A stretch of DNA of 64,000 bases from Spiribacter vilamensis (lineage in GTDB: Bacteria > Pseudomonadota > Gammaproteobacteria > Nitrococcales > Nitrococcaceae), in assembly GCF_004217415.1 (NCBI RefSeq), contig NZ_SHLI01000001.1, forward strand, positions 682,001 through 746,000, in the 5' to 3' direction. The notes beneath the pieces are model-generated. The model was not told where the DNA came from. It searched no databases and saw only the letters and a list, made by a program, of their open reading frames with translations. The position numbers were made by a program, and so were the translations under genes. Below are positions 1 to 10,185 of the stretch, in pieces; positions within the stretch are counted from its first letter, which is position 1, and each line of letters begins with the position of its first letter.

Positions 1-1242
1 GAAGCGCACCCGATCCGCGCCATGGGGAGATGGCGCGGCCTCGAGACTGGGCTCGACCACGATGATCAGTTCGGCGCCCGCCATACCCAGCTCGCCGAGG
101 AGCGTGCCGACGCGCTTGCCGAGCGTTTCGGCCGCGGTCTGGCGAGAGGCCGAGAGCTTTTCCGCCGCCGCACGATAGTCCCCGAGCAGTTCGGCCTGTT
201 CCGCCTGCAGGGTAACGAGCCGCTCGTCCGCCGATTCCAGCCGTTCGAGCTCGTAGCGCAAGCGCTCGGTATGCGTTGCAAGATCCTCGGGCTCGATCTG
301 GTGCTTGCGGGCCAGGTCATGGAGCTGGGTCAGCCGATCCTCTACCGCCTGCAGTCGTTGCGGATCCATCTCCATGTGGTCGGCGAACGCCCGCAGCGCC
401 TGGCACGCCTCGTCGATCTGGACCTGGCCCGTGGCAAGCAGCTGCTGGATCTCGGTCATCTGCGCGTCGACGTCGAGATGCGGCTGCAGGTCACGCTCGG
501 CGCTCGCCACCAGCGACTGGGCGCTTATCTCGCCATCGTAGAGCGCCTCGAGGCTGCGCTGGCATGCCGCCATGATGTCGCCGGCACTGGCGAGGCGGCG
601 TTGCTCATGCTCCAGATCGGCAAATTCCTCTGCGCTGGGTGCCGCCTCGTCGAGCTCCTTGAGCTGATAGCGGAGCAGGTCGATGCGATCCTGGTGATCG
701 GCGCTACCCCCGCTGAGCGATTCGATCTCGGCGTTGACGTCGCGCCAGCGTGAATGTAGATCGGCTACGGTCGCCAGGTGTTCGGGATGCACCGCAAAGC
801 CGTCCAGCGTGCGCCGCTGTATATCGGTGCGCATCAACGCCTGGTGGGCGTGCTGGCCGTGGATGCCCATCAGCCGCGCGCCAAGCTGCTCGAGCTGGTA
901 GCGGGTCACGGGGCGGCCGTTGATCCACGCCTGGGAGCGGCCGCTGCGCTGCACGACCCGGCGGATCAGGCAGTCGTCGTCCTCATCGAGGGACTCCTCG
1001 CTCAGCCAGGCGCGCGCCCTGGGCGTGTCGGACACATCGAAGATGCCATGGATCTCGCTGCGCTTTGCCGTCTCCGGGACCATCGAGGTGTCCGCCCGAT
1101 CGCCCAGGCACAGCCCCAGCGCATCGAGCAGGATCGATTTGCCGGCGCCGGTCTCGCCGGTGAGCACGGTCAGTCCGGTCTCGAAGTTGAGGCCGAGGTA
1201 ATCAATAATCGCGAAGTCACGGATTTCGATACGATTCAGCAT
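1..1242 (-). CDS. recN: DNA repair protein RecN (partial, C-terminus beyond left edge)
   Basis: RecN is an SMC-like ATPase that acts in recombinational repair of double-strand breaks. The visible 414 residues start at an ATG at 1242 and read open to base 1. The N-terminus carries a Walker A motif GETGAGKS at residues 29-36, followed by an SMC-type N-terminal ATPase half and a long charged, helix-rich stretch of coiled-coil type. The C-terminal half with Walker B and signature motif lies outside the window. The start overlaps the end of nadK by 7 bp, so the two are translationally coupled in one minus-strand unit. The recN-nadK pair beside the grpE/dnaK locus is a common gammaproteobacterial arrangement. 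Identification is firm; only completeness is unknown. Confidence 0.93.
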   Translation of the reverse strand, partial: MLNRIEIRDFAIIDYLGLNFETGLTVLTGETGAGKSILLDALGLCLGDRADTSMVPETAKRSEIHGIFDVSDTPRARAWLSEESLDEDDDCLIRRVVQRSGRSQAWINGRPVTRYQLEQLGARLMGIHGQHAHQALMRTDIQRRTLDGFAVHPEHLATVADLHSRWRDVNAEIESLSGGSADHQDRIDLLRYQLKELDEAAPSAEEFADLEHEQRRLASAGDIMAACQRSLEALYDGEISAQSLVASAERDLQPHLDVDAQMTEIQQLLATGQVQIDEACQALRAFADHMEMDPQRLQAVEDRLTQLHDLARKHQIEPEDLATHTERLRYELERLESADERLVTLQAEQAELLGDYRAAAEKLSASRQTAAETLGKRVGTLLGELGMAGAELIIVVEPSLEAAPSPHGADRVRF

Positions 1243-2123
1243 GGTGGCGCGCCATCTCCCCAGTGCAGCTTCGCACGAAGGATATCGAAGTAGCGGTGCC
1301 CCGGTGGGTGCACAAGTCGCAGCGCATGCGGATAGGCAACGATATCCAGCCGTCCCTCGCGTGTAAGCGCCAGGTCGGTCTGGCTGTCGCAGCTGACATG
1401 GACATGATCGATGGATGCGTCCTGCACCCGCACTTCGATATGGCTACTGGCACTGATCACCAGCGGTCGATTGCTAAGCGTGTGCGGCGATATCGGGACC
1501 ATCGCCACGGCATTGATGCCGGGGTGCATGATCGGCCCGCCGCCGGACAGGGCATAGGCGGTGGATCCGGTGGGGGTGGAGATGATCAGGCCGTCGGAGC
1601 GGTGACGGTTACAGGGTTCACCGTCGATCCAGGTCTCGAACTCGATCATTCGCGCGGTGTTCCAGCGCTGCAGCACGACCTCGTTGACAGCCGGAGCGCG
1701 GGCCACGATCCGATCGTCGGCAACGACTCGGGCCTCGAGCATGAGCCGCTCTTCGATGTGCATATCACCATCGATTACGCGTCTGATCTCATCGAAGCGA
1801 TCCGGTGAGACATCGACCAGGAACCCCAGCCGGCCGCGGTTTACACCCAGGATCGGAACCTGTTGCGCCGCCACGCGCTTGCCGGCGTGGAGCAGTGTTC
1901 CGTCACCACCGACAACGATCAGCAAATCCAGGTCTGCGGCGACGGATTCCAGGTGCACGATGGGCGGTGAACCGGCAGAGGGGTCAATCGCCTCTCCGAT
2001 GGCGTCGTCGAGGAAAACCTCCAGTCCGCGTCCATCAAGCTCCTCAACGAGCTTTTGAATCGTATCGATAACCGCGTCGTCGCCCGGTTTACCTGTGATT
2101 GCGATACGTTGGAACGGTTGCAT
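1236..2123 (-). CDS. nadK: NAD kinase
   Basis: NAD kinase phosphorylates NAD to NADP in the cytosol. The 295-residue protein has the family GGDGT motif at residues 72-76, the NE pair at 147-148 and TPTGSTAY at 183-190, and its length matches the family (about 290). I chose the ATG at 2123 because the usual N-terminus (FQRIAITGKPG) begins right after it. An upstream extension would run into the hrcA promoter and CIRCE operator. It is transcribed divergently from hrcA and overlaps recN downstream by 7 bp. Confidence 0.95.
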   Translation of the reverse strand: MQPFQRIAITGKPGDDAVIDTIQKLVEELDGRGLEVFLDDAIGEAIDPSAGSPPIVHLESVAADLDLLIVVGGDGTLLHAGKRVAAQQVPILGVNRGRLGFLVDVSPDRFDEIRRVIDGDMHIEERLMLEARVVADDRIVARAPAVNEVVLQRWNTARMIEFETWIDGEPCNRHRSDGLIISTPTGSTAYALSGGGPIMHPGINAVAMVPISPHTLSNRPLVISASSHIEVRVQDASIDHVHVSCDSQTDLALTREGRLDIVAYPHALRLVHPPGHRYFDILRAKLHWGDGAPPC

Positions 2124-2170
2124 GCAGACCCCTCGACAATTCATTTCCAACCTAGCACGGCGGTCGCAAA

Positions 2171-2199
2171 TTGACAGCCATGGGGGCGGTTGATAGCTT
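2171..2199 (+). promoter_or_regulatory. sigma70-type promoter of the hrcA-grpE-dnaK-dnaJ operon
   Basis: A perfect -35 hexamer TTGACA lies at 2171-2176, followed by a 17-nt spacer and a -10-like TAGCTT at 2194-2199. The CIRCE operator begins 4 bp downstream, so it would cover the transcription start. The placement is as expected for a repressor that blocks initiation. The promoter is predicted from sequence only. Confidence 0.7.
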
Positions 2200-2202
2200 G
2201 AA

Positions 2203-2229
2203 TTGGCACTCGGCATTCACGAGTGCCAA
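2203..2229 (+). promoter_or_regulatory. CIRCE operator (HrcA binding site)
   Basis: TTGGCACTC (2203-2211), a 9-nt spacer and GAGTGCCAA (2221-2229) form a perfect inverted repeat. It matches the CIRCE consensus TTAGCACTC-N9-GAGTGCTAA at 8 of 9 bases in each arm. It lies between the predicted promoter and the hrcA start codon at 2245. HrcA is known to bind this element and to repress hrcA and the chaperone genes until heat shock titrates the repressor. Confidence 0.95.
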
Positions 2230-2244
2230 TCCCGGGAGGAAACC

Positions 2245-3300
2245 ATGGCCCAGCGACATCGCGACGAGCCACTCAGCGCTCGTTCGCAGCATCTGTTAAA
2301 GGTGCTGGTCCATCGCTATATCCGCGACGGCCAGCCCGTCGGCTCCCGAGCGTTGACCCGCGAGACCGGGCTCGATCTCAGCGCGGCGTCGATTCGCAAT
2401 GTCATGGCCGATCTGGAAGAGGCGGGCTATATCCGCTCGCCGCACACCTCTGCAGGTCGCATCCCCACGGATCGCGGTTACCGGTTCTTCGTCGATACCC
2501 TGTTGAGCGGTCACCGCGACAGCGGGCTCAATGCCGAAACCCTGCGCATACGGCTCGATGGCGAGGGGAGCACCGATTCACTGGTGGACTCGGCCTCGAA
2601 CATTCTCTCCGGGCTGACCCATCTCGCGGGTGTCGTGACGCTGCCGCGGCGGGATTACGGGGCGATCCGGCATATCGAGTTCCTGCCGCTGTCGCGGCGC
2701 CGGATCCTGGCCATTCTCGTGGTCAATGACGCCGAGGTGCAGAACCGGGTGATCGAGACCGAGCGCGATTACACCGCGGCAGAGCTCCAGCAGGTATCGA
2801 ACTACCTGTCGGCGGAATTCGCGGGCAAGAGCGTGGGTGAGGTCCGCCGCGGCCTGCTAGAGGCGATGCAGGCGGACCAGCACGACGTCAACGCCCTCAT
2901 GAACTCGGCGATCGCGGTGGCACGTGAGCTTTTCGCGGATGACGAGAGCCGGGATGACGATTTCGTCATGGCGGGCGAGACCAATTTGATGACCCTCGCC
3001 GAGCTCTCGAGCGTCGACAAGCTCAAGGAGCTGTTCGAGGCGTTCGATCGCAAACGCGACATTCTCCACCTGCTCGATCGCTGTCTCTCCGCGGACGGTG
3101 TGCAGATTTTTATCGGCCAGGAGTCGGGGTACCAGGCGTTTGACGGGGTCAGCCTGGTGACCTCCACCTACCAGAGCGACGACAACGTTCTGGGCGTGCT
3201 CGGTGTGATCGGACCGACGCGCATGGAATACGATCGCGTGATCCCCATCGTTGATGTAACGGCACGTCTGCTCGGTCATGCCTTGAAACCAACGCATTGA
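2245..3300 (+). CDS. hrcA: Heat-inducible transcription repressor HrcA
   Basis: HrcA represses class I heat-shock genes by binding CIRCE; its folding depends on chaperonins in the species studied. The 351-residue protein has an N-terminal winged-helix region (about residues 10-75), the conserved HTSAGRIPTDRGYRFFVD signature at 67-84, and a GAF-like effector/dimer domain behind it. The ATG at 2245 follows a strong Shine-Dalgarno GGGAGGA at 2234-2240. A longer in-frame reading would start inside the CIRCE site. The operator immediately upstream implies autoregulation, and the following grpE, dnaK and dnaJ genes on the same strand suggest control of the whole chaperone operon. Confidence 0.96.
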   Translation: MAQRHRDEPLSARSQHLLKVLVHRYIRDGQPVGSRALTRETGLDLSAASIRNVMADLEEAGYIRSPHTSAGRIPTDRGYRFFVDTLLSGHRDSGLNAETLRIRLDGEGSTDSLVDSASNILSGLTHLAGVVTLPRRDYGAIRHIEFLPLSRRRILAILVVNDAEVQNRVIETERDYTAAELQQVSNYLSAEFAGKSVGEVRRGLLEAMQADQHDVNALMNSAIAVARELFADDESRDDDFVMAGETNLMTLAELSSVDKLKELFEAFDRKRDILHLLDRCLSADGVQIFIGQESGYQAFDGVSLVTSTYQSDDNVLGVLGVIGPTRMEYDRVIPIVDVTARLLGHALKPTH

Positions 3301-3343
3301 TCCCCACTTCTTCGCGCAGGCGATTCCAACACCGGAGCGAGAC

Positions 3344-3928
3344 ATGAACGAAGACGATAAACAGGCCGCGCAGCCCGACAATCAACAGCCGACCGATACC
3401 GGGGAGACCGTCGAGGCGGAGGGCGAGCAGCGAACGCCCGAGGAGCTCAGTGCGGCACTCGAGGCCGCCGAGGCTCGCGCGCAGGAGAACTGGAGCGAGT
3501 ACCTGCGTGCCCGCGCCGAGATGGAAAACCTGCGCCGGCGGTCCGAGAAGGATGTCGCCGCGGCCCGGCAGCAGTCGCTCGAGAAGCTCGCCGGTGAACT
3601 CCTCGCGGTCAAGGACAGCCTCGAGATGGGGTTGAAGGCCGCGCAGGAAGAGAACGCCGATGCAGCGCGACTGGCCGAAGGCTCGGAGTTGACGCTGCGG
3701 ATGTTCGATCAGGCGCTCGGGAAATTCAGCATCGAGGAGATTGATCCGCAGGGCGAGCGCTTCGATCCGGAACGTCACGAGGCGATGACCGCACAGGAGA
3801 CCGCCGACTACGATCCGAACACCGTGGTGAACGTCATCCAGAAAGGCTATCGGATCGGCGAGCGTCTGCTTCGGCCGGCACGGGTCATCGTGTCGAAAGC
3901 CCCGTCGGATTCCGGCGACGGGGCTTGA
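3344..3928 (+). CDS. grpE: Nucleotide exchange factor GrpE
   Basis: GrpE releases ADP from DnaK and is the third member of the DnaK-DnaJ cycle. The 194-residue protein has an acidic, disordered N-terminus (residues 1-35), a long charged helix or coiled coil containing RARAEMENLRRR near residues 50-65, and the C-terminal beta head ending in LRPARVIVSK. Length is normal (E. coli about 197). A purine-rich GGAGCGAG lies before the ATG. It sits 43 bp after hrcA and 67 bp before dnaK. An 11-bp hairpin overlaps its stop codon. Confidence 0.95.
   Translation: MNEDDKQAAQPDNQQPTDTGETVEAEGEQRTPEELSAALEAAEARAQENWSEYLRARAEMENLRRRSEKDVAAARQQSLEKLAGELLAVKDSLEMGLKAAQEENADAARLAEGSELTLRMFDQALGKFSIEEIDPQGERFDPERHEAMTAQETADYDPNTVVNVIQKGYRIGERLLRPARVIVSKAPSDSGDGA
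3897..3926 (+). other. Stem-loop overlapping the grpE stop codon
   Basis: AAGCCCCGTCG (3897-3907) and CGACGGGGCTT (3916-3926) form a perfect 11-bp stem with an 8-nt loop covering the last grpE codons. No T-run follows, so it is not a standard intrinsic terminator. An mRNA-processing or stability element, or a partial attenuator between grpE and dnaK, is more likely. Confidence 0.6.
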
Positions 3929-3952
3929 AAACCTCGTCAAGCGACACCAACT
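3924..3952 (+). promoter_or_regulatory. Candidate RpoH (sigma32) promoter for dnaK
   Basis: CTTGAA at 3924-3929 is a perfect sigma32 -35 core. CACCAACT at 3945-3952, after a 15-nt spacer, partly matches the sigma32 -10 consensus CCCCATNT (6 of 8, counting N). Initiation here would give a dnaK leader of about 35 nt. The -10 is imperfect and the -35 overlaps the grpE hairpin and stop codon, so this is a tentative call. Confidence 0.4.
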
Positions 3953-3995
3953 CTGCGGATAAGACGAATTCTGGAAGATTGAGGAGCAATCACTG

Positions 3996-5924
<1,929 letters not shown>

Positions 5925-6064
5925 GACCGCTCTGCGGTCTTCCGCTTCGTCGGCAAGGCGCAGCTCATCGAATATCCCGGCCTCCGGCCGGCATTCGGTG
6001 CCTGCGCCTTTGCTGTTAGCGAAGCGGCCGTTAATCTGCAACGACAACGGTTAGAACGGGCACC
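5925..6064 (+). other. dnaK-dnaJ spacer with two hairpins
   Basis: This 140-bp spacer holds no gene. A hairpin AAGACCGC-TCT-GCGGTCTT at 5923-5941 overlaps the dnaK stop codon, and a second, CCGGCC-TCC-GGCCGG, lies at 5977-5991. Neither has a T-run. A weak promoter-like pair (TTTGCT 6009-6014, 16 nt, TTAATC 6031-6036) precedes dnaJ. The hairpins could reduce readthrough or set mRNA stability so that DnaJ is made at lower levels than DnaK; that is inference. Confidence 0.45.
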
Positions 6065-7210
6065 ATGGCAAAACGCGACTATTACGAAATCCTCGAGGTC
6101 TCCAAAAACGCCTCCGAGAGCGATCTGAAAAAGGCCTATCGCCGTCTGGCGATGAAGTACCATCCGGACCGGAACCCGGATGACAACGACGCCGAAGTGC
6201 GGTTCAAGGAAGTCAAAGAGGCCTACGAGGTCCTGAGTGATCCGCAGAAGCGCTCGGCCTATGACCAGTTCGGTCACGCCGGCGTCGATCCCAGTGCCGG
6301 CGGCGGTGGCGCCGGTGGTGGCGGGTTTGGCCGCGGTGGTGGCGACTTCGCCGATATCTTCTCCGACGTCTTCGGTGACATCTTCGGCGGCGGCGGTCGC
6401 GGCGGTGCCCGTGCCTTCCGCGGGGCCGATCTGCGCTATCGCATGGAGATCTCGCTCGAAGAGGCGGTCCAGGGCGTCGAGCAGGATATCCGCATTCCGA
6501 CGCAGGTGACCTGCGATGCCTGTGACGGCAGCGGCGCGGCGCCGGGCAGCCAGCCCGAGACCTGCCCCACCTGTAACGGCCACGGCGATGTCCGGGTGCA
6601 GCAGGGCTTTTTCTCCATCCAGCAGAGCTGCCCGCGCTGTCATGGCACCGGCCAGGTGATCAGCGATCCCTGCCGCAAGTGCCGGGGCAACGGCACGGTA
6701 TCCGACCAGAAGACCCTCAATGTACAGGTGCCGCCGGGCGTTGATACCGGCGATCGTATCCGCCTGAGTGGCGAGGGTGAGCCCGGCGAGCAGGGTGGCC
6801 CGCCCGGTGATCTCTACGTGGAAATGGTGGTTAAACCCCACCCGATCTTCACTCGCGAGGGTGCCGATCTCCGCTGCGACATCCCGCTCGGCGTGACGAC
6901 GGCGGCCCTCGGCGGCGAGATCGAGGTGCCCACGCTGGATGGGCGCGTCACGCTCCGTATCCCTGCGGGCACCCAGTCCGGCAAGGTGTTCCGGGTCCGC
7001 GGCAAGGGCGTCAAGCCCGTGCGTGGCGGCACCCACGGCGATCTGCTCTGCCGCGTGATGGTCGAGACACCGGTCAATCTGACCAGTCGGCAGAAGGAGC
7101 TGCTCGAGGAACTCGCCGAGACGCTGGATCAGGACGGCGAGCACCACAATCCACGGGGCAGTTCCTGGGTGGACTCGGTGAAGTCGTTCTTCGACCGGAT
7201 GAAACTCTGA
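6065..7210 (+). CDS. dnaJ: Co-chaperone DnaJ (Hsp40)
   Basis: DnaJ delivers unfolded clients to DnaK and stimulates its ATPase. The 381-residue protein has a J domain with HPD at residues 33-35, a Gly/Phe-rich linker (about 75-120), and four CxxCxGxG zinc-binding repeats between 150 and 210 ([32 protein letters not shown]). The two C-terminal beta domains follow. It is a complete type I DnaJ of normal length. The stop is followed one base later by the dapB start, so dapB is probably transcribed from the same operon. Confidence 0.98.
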   Translation: MAKRDYYEILEVSKNASESDLKKAYRRLAMKYHPDRNPDDNDAEVRFKEVKEAYEVLSDPQKRSAYDQFGHAGVDPSAGGGGAGGGGFGRGGGDFADIFSDVFGDIFGGGGRGGARAFRGADLRYRMEISLEEAVQGVEQDIRIPTQVTCDACDGSGAAPGSQPETCPTCNGHGDVRVQQGFFSIQQSCPRCHGTGQVISDPCRKCRGNGTVSDQKTLNVQVPPGVDTGDRIRLSGEGEPGEQGGPPGDLYVEMVVKPHPIFTREGADLRCDIPLGVTTAALGGEIEVPTLDGRVTLRIPAGTQSGKVFRVRGKGVKPVRGGTHGDLLCRVMVETPVNLTSRQKELLEELAETLDQDGEHHNPRGSSWVDSVKSFFDRMKL

Positions 7211-7211
7211 G

Positions 7212-8018
7212 ATGACCCGAATCGCGATACTCGGTGCCGCGGGCCGGATGGGGCGAACGCTCATCCGGCTGATCGCCGCCGCTGACGGGCTCGATCTTGT
7301 CGGTGCCACTGCCAGGCCGGGCAGCGACGCAGACGGCCTCGATGCCGGCACGCTTGCCGGATGCGGGGCACTGGATGTGAGGGTCACGGTATCGGTAGCG
7401 GCCGCCATTGAGAGCGCCGATGTGGCGATCGATTTCACCCTGCCGGCAGCACTCATCGGCAATCTGGAGGCCGCGACGGCCGCTGCGTGCCCGATCGTGA
7501 TCGGGACAACCGGGATCGACGCCGACGGTAACGCCGCGATCGATTCGGCGGCGGCCTCGATCCCGATCGTCTATGCGGCGAACTACAGTAGCGGTGTCAC
7601 GCTGCTGCAAAGGCTGGTGCGTACCGCCGCGTCGGCACTCGATAGCGACTACGACGCCGAAATCGTCGAATCGCATCATCGCTACAAGCGTGATGCCCCG
7701 TCGGGGACGGCGCGCGCGCTCGGCCAGTGCGTGGCCGAGGGGCGGGGCGTACGGCTCGACGAGCAGGCGACCTACGCCCGCGAGGGGCTGACCGGCGAGC
7801 GGCCGGCCGGTGCCATCGGGTTCCAGGCCCTGCGCGGCGGTGACATCGTGGGCGAGCATACGGTGATGTTTGCCGGCGATGGTGAGCGTATCGAGCTCAC
7901 CCATCGCGCGGCGAGTCGGGAGACATTCGCGCGCGGTGCCCTGCGCGCTGCTCGATGGTTAACGGGCCAACCCGCGGGCCGCTACGATATGGAAGACGTG
8001 CTGGGCCTGCGGGGCTGA
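7212..8018 (+). CDS. dapB: 4-hydroxy-tetrahydrodipicolinate reductase
   Basis: DapB reduces hydroxy-tetrahydrodipicolinate to tetrahydrodipicolinate with NAD(P)H in the DAP/lysine pathway. The 268-residue protein has the Rossmann motif GAAGRMG at residues 8-14 and the active-site signature SHHRYKRDAPSGT at 154-166, including the catalytic His-His and Lys. It starts one base after dnaJ. In many gammaproteobacteria carA and carB follow dapB; here an unrelated oxidoreductase does. The later DAP steps dapD, dapC and dapE lie nearby on the opposite strand. Confidence 0.97.
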   Translation: MTRIAILGAAGRMGRTLIRLIAAADGLDLVGATARPGSDADGLDAGTLAGCGALDVRVTVSVAAAIESADVAIDFTLPAALIGNLEAATAAACPIVIGTTGIDADGNAAIDSAAASIPIVYAANYSSGVTLLQRLVRTAASALDSDYDAEIVESHHRYKRDAPSGTARALGQCVAEGRGVRLDEQATYAREGLTGERPAGAIGFQALRGGDIVGEHTVMFAGDGERIELTHRAASRETFARGALRAARWLTGQPAGRYDMEDVLGLRG

Positions 8019-8045
8019 GGCGTCAGGGAACGCGGGGAATCGACC

Positions 8046-9041
8046 ATGCGTATCGCCATTATTGGAGCGGGCATTGCCGGGCTCAGTGCGGCCGGCGCGC
8101 TGAGGGCCGCCGGCATCGAGCCGGTGGTTTTCGACAAGGGCCGCGGCCCGGGTGGACGGATCGTCAGTAAACGCACCCCTTACGGCGGCGTTGACCTGGG
8201 CACTCAGTACTTTACCGCTCGCGACGGCGAGTTTCGGGCTGCGGTGGATGACTGGCGGCAGGCCGGGGTGGTCGAGCCCTGGGTGGTGACACCTCTGGTG
8301 CTGCCGGAGCGACAGCCGGCGCGGCCCCAGGAGCGGCTAGTGGCCGTGCCGCGGATGTCGGCCCTCGCGCGTTACATGGCCGATGGTGTGGATCTGCACA
8401 GCGGTGTGCAGGTCAGTGAAATGGTTCGCGAATCGACGGAATGGGCCATCTACGACCGCCACGGGGAATCCCTGGGCCAGTTCGACAGTGTTCTGCTGAC
8501 CGCCCCGGCACCCCAGGCGCAGTCGCTGCTGGCCGAGCCCAGTCCGCGCCTCGCCGCACGGGCGGTGGCTGCGCCGATGCAGCCCTGCTGGTCGGCCGGG
8601 GTGGTCCTCGAGAAACCGCTGGACGTAGACTTCGATGCCGGCTTCCCTAGCAGCGGTCCCCTTGGCTGGGTGGCACGGCTGGGCTCCCGTCCCCAGCGCC
8701 CCGATGACCCGGAGATTTGGACGTTGCATGCGACCGACGCCTGGAGCGAGGCGAATATCGAGTGGTCGCCGGATGCTGCCGGGGAGTTCCTTGCGCGGAG
8801 TTTCGCCGACCTGGTGCGGCGGCGACCGCTGATCCGCGATCAGATCGCCCATCGCTGGCGCTTTGCCCGGGCTCGTACCGCACTCGCCGAGCCCGCCGGG
8901 TATCTCGAGCACGACCATCTCTTGTGTGCCGGTGACTGGATCACCGATGGTCGGGTCGAGGGGGCGTGGCGCAGTGGTCGCGCCGCAGCACGGCGACTGC
9001 TTAGTCTGGCCGCCGAGCAATCCGGGCCAGACGGCGAATAA
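8046..9041 (+). CDS. NAD(P)/FAD-dependent amine-oxidase-like protein (renalase-like)
   Basis: This is a predicted FAD flavoprotein of 331 residues. The N-terminus has the dinucleotide-binding motif GAGIAGLSAAGAL (residues 7-19), an acidic/basic end to the second strand (FDKGRGPGGR) and a DLGTQYF segment typical of bacterial renalase-like or amine-oxidase-like proteins. A C-terminal CAGDW motif near residue 295 is the second FAD contact of the family. Substrate is unknown. It lies 27 bp after dapB, but its last 41 bp overlap the 3' end of the convergent dapE gene. The family is sound; the specific reaction is not established. Confidence 0.8.
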   Translation: MRIAIIGAGIAGLSAAGALRAAGIEPVVFDKGRGPGGRIVSKRTPYGGVDLGTQYFTARDGEFRAAVDDWRQAGVVEPWVVTPLVLPERQPARPQERLVAVPRMSALARYMADGVDLHSGVQVSEMVRESTEWAIYDRHGESLGQFDSVLLTAPAPQAQSLLAEPSPRLAARAVAAPMQPCWSAGVVLEKPLDVDFDAGFPSSGPLGWVARLGSRPQRPDDPEIWTLHATDAWSEANIEWSPDAAGEFLARSFADLVRRRPLIRDQIAHRWRFARARTALAEPAGYLEHDHLLCAGDWITDGRVEGAWRSGRAAARRLLSLAAEQSGPDGE

Positions 9042-10185
9042 TCGCCTCGTAGGCCTCGGTCAGCTGACCGATGGCGTCAATGGCGACGTTTTCATCGATC
9101 TGGTGGATGCTCTGGTTGACCGGTCCGAACTCGACCACCTCCGCCCCTAGCGGCGCGATGAATCGCCCGTCCGATGTCCCGCCGGCGGTGTTGGCGATCG
9201 GTGCGCTGCCGATTCGGTCCTCGATAACGTCGCTGATTGCCTGCCGCAGTGGTCCGGCATCGCTGGCGAACGGCACCGCGGAGTGATGCCAGTGGATGCC
9301 TGCCATTGGCGCATACGTCTCGAGCGTCGTGGTAATCCGTTCTTGCAGCGCTTCGGCGGTGGTGGCCGGGGAATAGCGCAGGTTGAACCGGGCCGAGGCT
9401 CGTCCGGGGATGACGTTGCCCGCATCCGTATCGGTATCGATACCGGTGATCTGTAGCCGCGTCGGCGGGAATTCCTCGGTGCCGCTATCCCACTGCGTGC
9501 CGACCAGGGCGGCGAGGATCGGGGCAAGGCGATGTACCGGATTATCGGCCTGGTCCGGGTAAGCGACATGGCCCTGGCGCCCGGTCACGGAAATCTCGCC
9601 ACTCAGGGAGCCGCGTCGACCGACCCGGATGGTATCGCCGAGGGTTGTCCGACTGCTCGGCTCGCCGACCAGGCACCAGTCGATGGTACCCAGGCGTTCG
9701 GCGAGGATTGGCGCGATCGCCCGCATGCCGTCCTGCGCCGGGCCCTCCTCGTCACTGGTTAACGCAACGGCAATGCGCAGTCCCTCAACGGCCGCCGGGG
9801 TCGCCGCCATGGCCTCGCAGGCTGTGGTGAAGGCGGCGACACTGGTTTTCATGTCGGCACTGCCGCGACCGAACAGGTGGCCATCGCGTCGCGTCGGCTC
9901 GAACGGTGGCGACCGCCAGCCCGCCACCGGTCCCGCCGGCACCACGTCGGTGTGCCCGACGAAGAGTAGTAACGGACCGGATCGACCGCGGGTCGCGAGC
10001 ACATTCGTGACGTCGCCCCGCGGCAGCCACTCGATGTCGAATCCCGCCGCCGTCAGATGCTCCGCGATCAGCGGCTGACAGCCGGCGTCGCTCGGGGTCA
10101 CCGAGGCACGGGCAATCAGCGCCTCGGTGAGTGCGAGGGCCCGGTCAGCGCTGTCGGACGCGTCCATGGAATCGTCGGCCGCCAC
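9001..10185 (-). CDS. dapE: Succinyl-diaminopimelate desuccinylase
   Basis: DapE hydrolyses N-succinyl-LL-DAP to LL-DAP and succinate. It is an M20-family di-zinc hydrolase. Visible are the first metal motif GHTDVVPAG (His about 78, Asp about 80), GRGSADMK near 107-113 and the catalytic SDEEGP near 144-149. With the GTG at 10185, directly abutting the dapD stop, it has 394 residues. An ATG at 10167 (388 residues) is an equally credible start, and neither has a strong ribosome site. It is the distal gene of the minus-strand map-glnD-dapC-dapD-dapE run and overlaps the convergent oxidoreductase by 41 bp. Confidence 0.95.
   Translation of the reverse strand: MAADDSMDASDSADRALALTEALIARASVTPSDAGCQPLIAEHLTAAGFDIEWLPRGDVTNVLATRGRSGPLLLFVGHTDVVPAGPVAGWRSPPFEPTRRDGHLFGRGSADMKTSVAAFTTACEAMAATPAAVEGLRIAVALTSDEEGPAQDGMRAIAPILAERLGTIDWCLVGEPSSRTTLGDTIRVGRRGSLSGEISVTGRQGHVAYPDQADNPVHRLAPILAALVGTQWDSGTEEFPPTRLQITGIDTDTDAGNVIPGRASARFNLRYSPATTAEALQERITTTLETYAPMAGIHWHHSAVPFASDAGPLRQAISDVIEDRIGSAPIANTAGGTSDGRFIAPLGAEVVEFGPVNQSIHQIDENVAIDAIGQLTEAYEAIIRRLARIARRPD

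Noticed and set aside
2197-2223. RpoH promoter before hrcA (CTTGAA at 2197-2202)
   Set aside because: No -10 match at the proper spacing; the downstream bases are the CIRCE element, and the TTGACA/TAGCTT pair is better.
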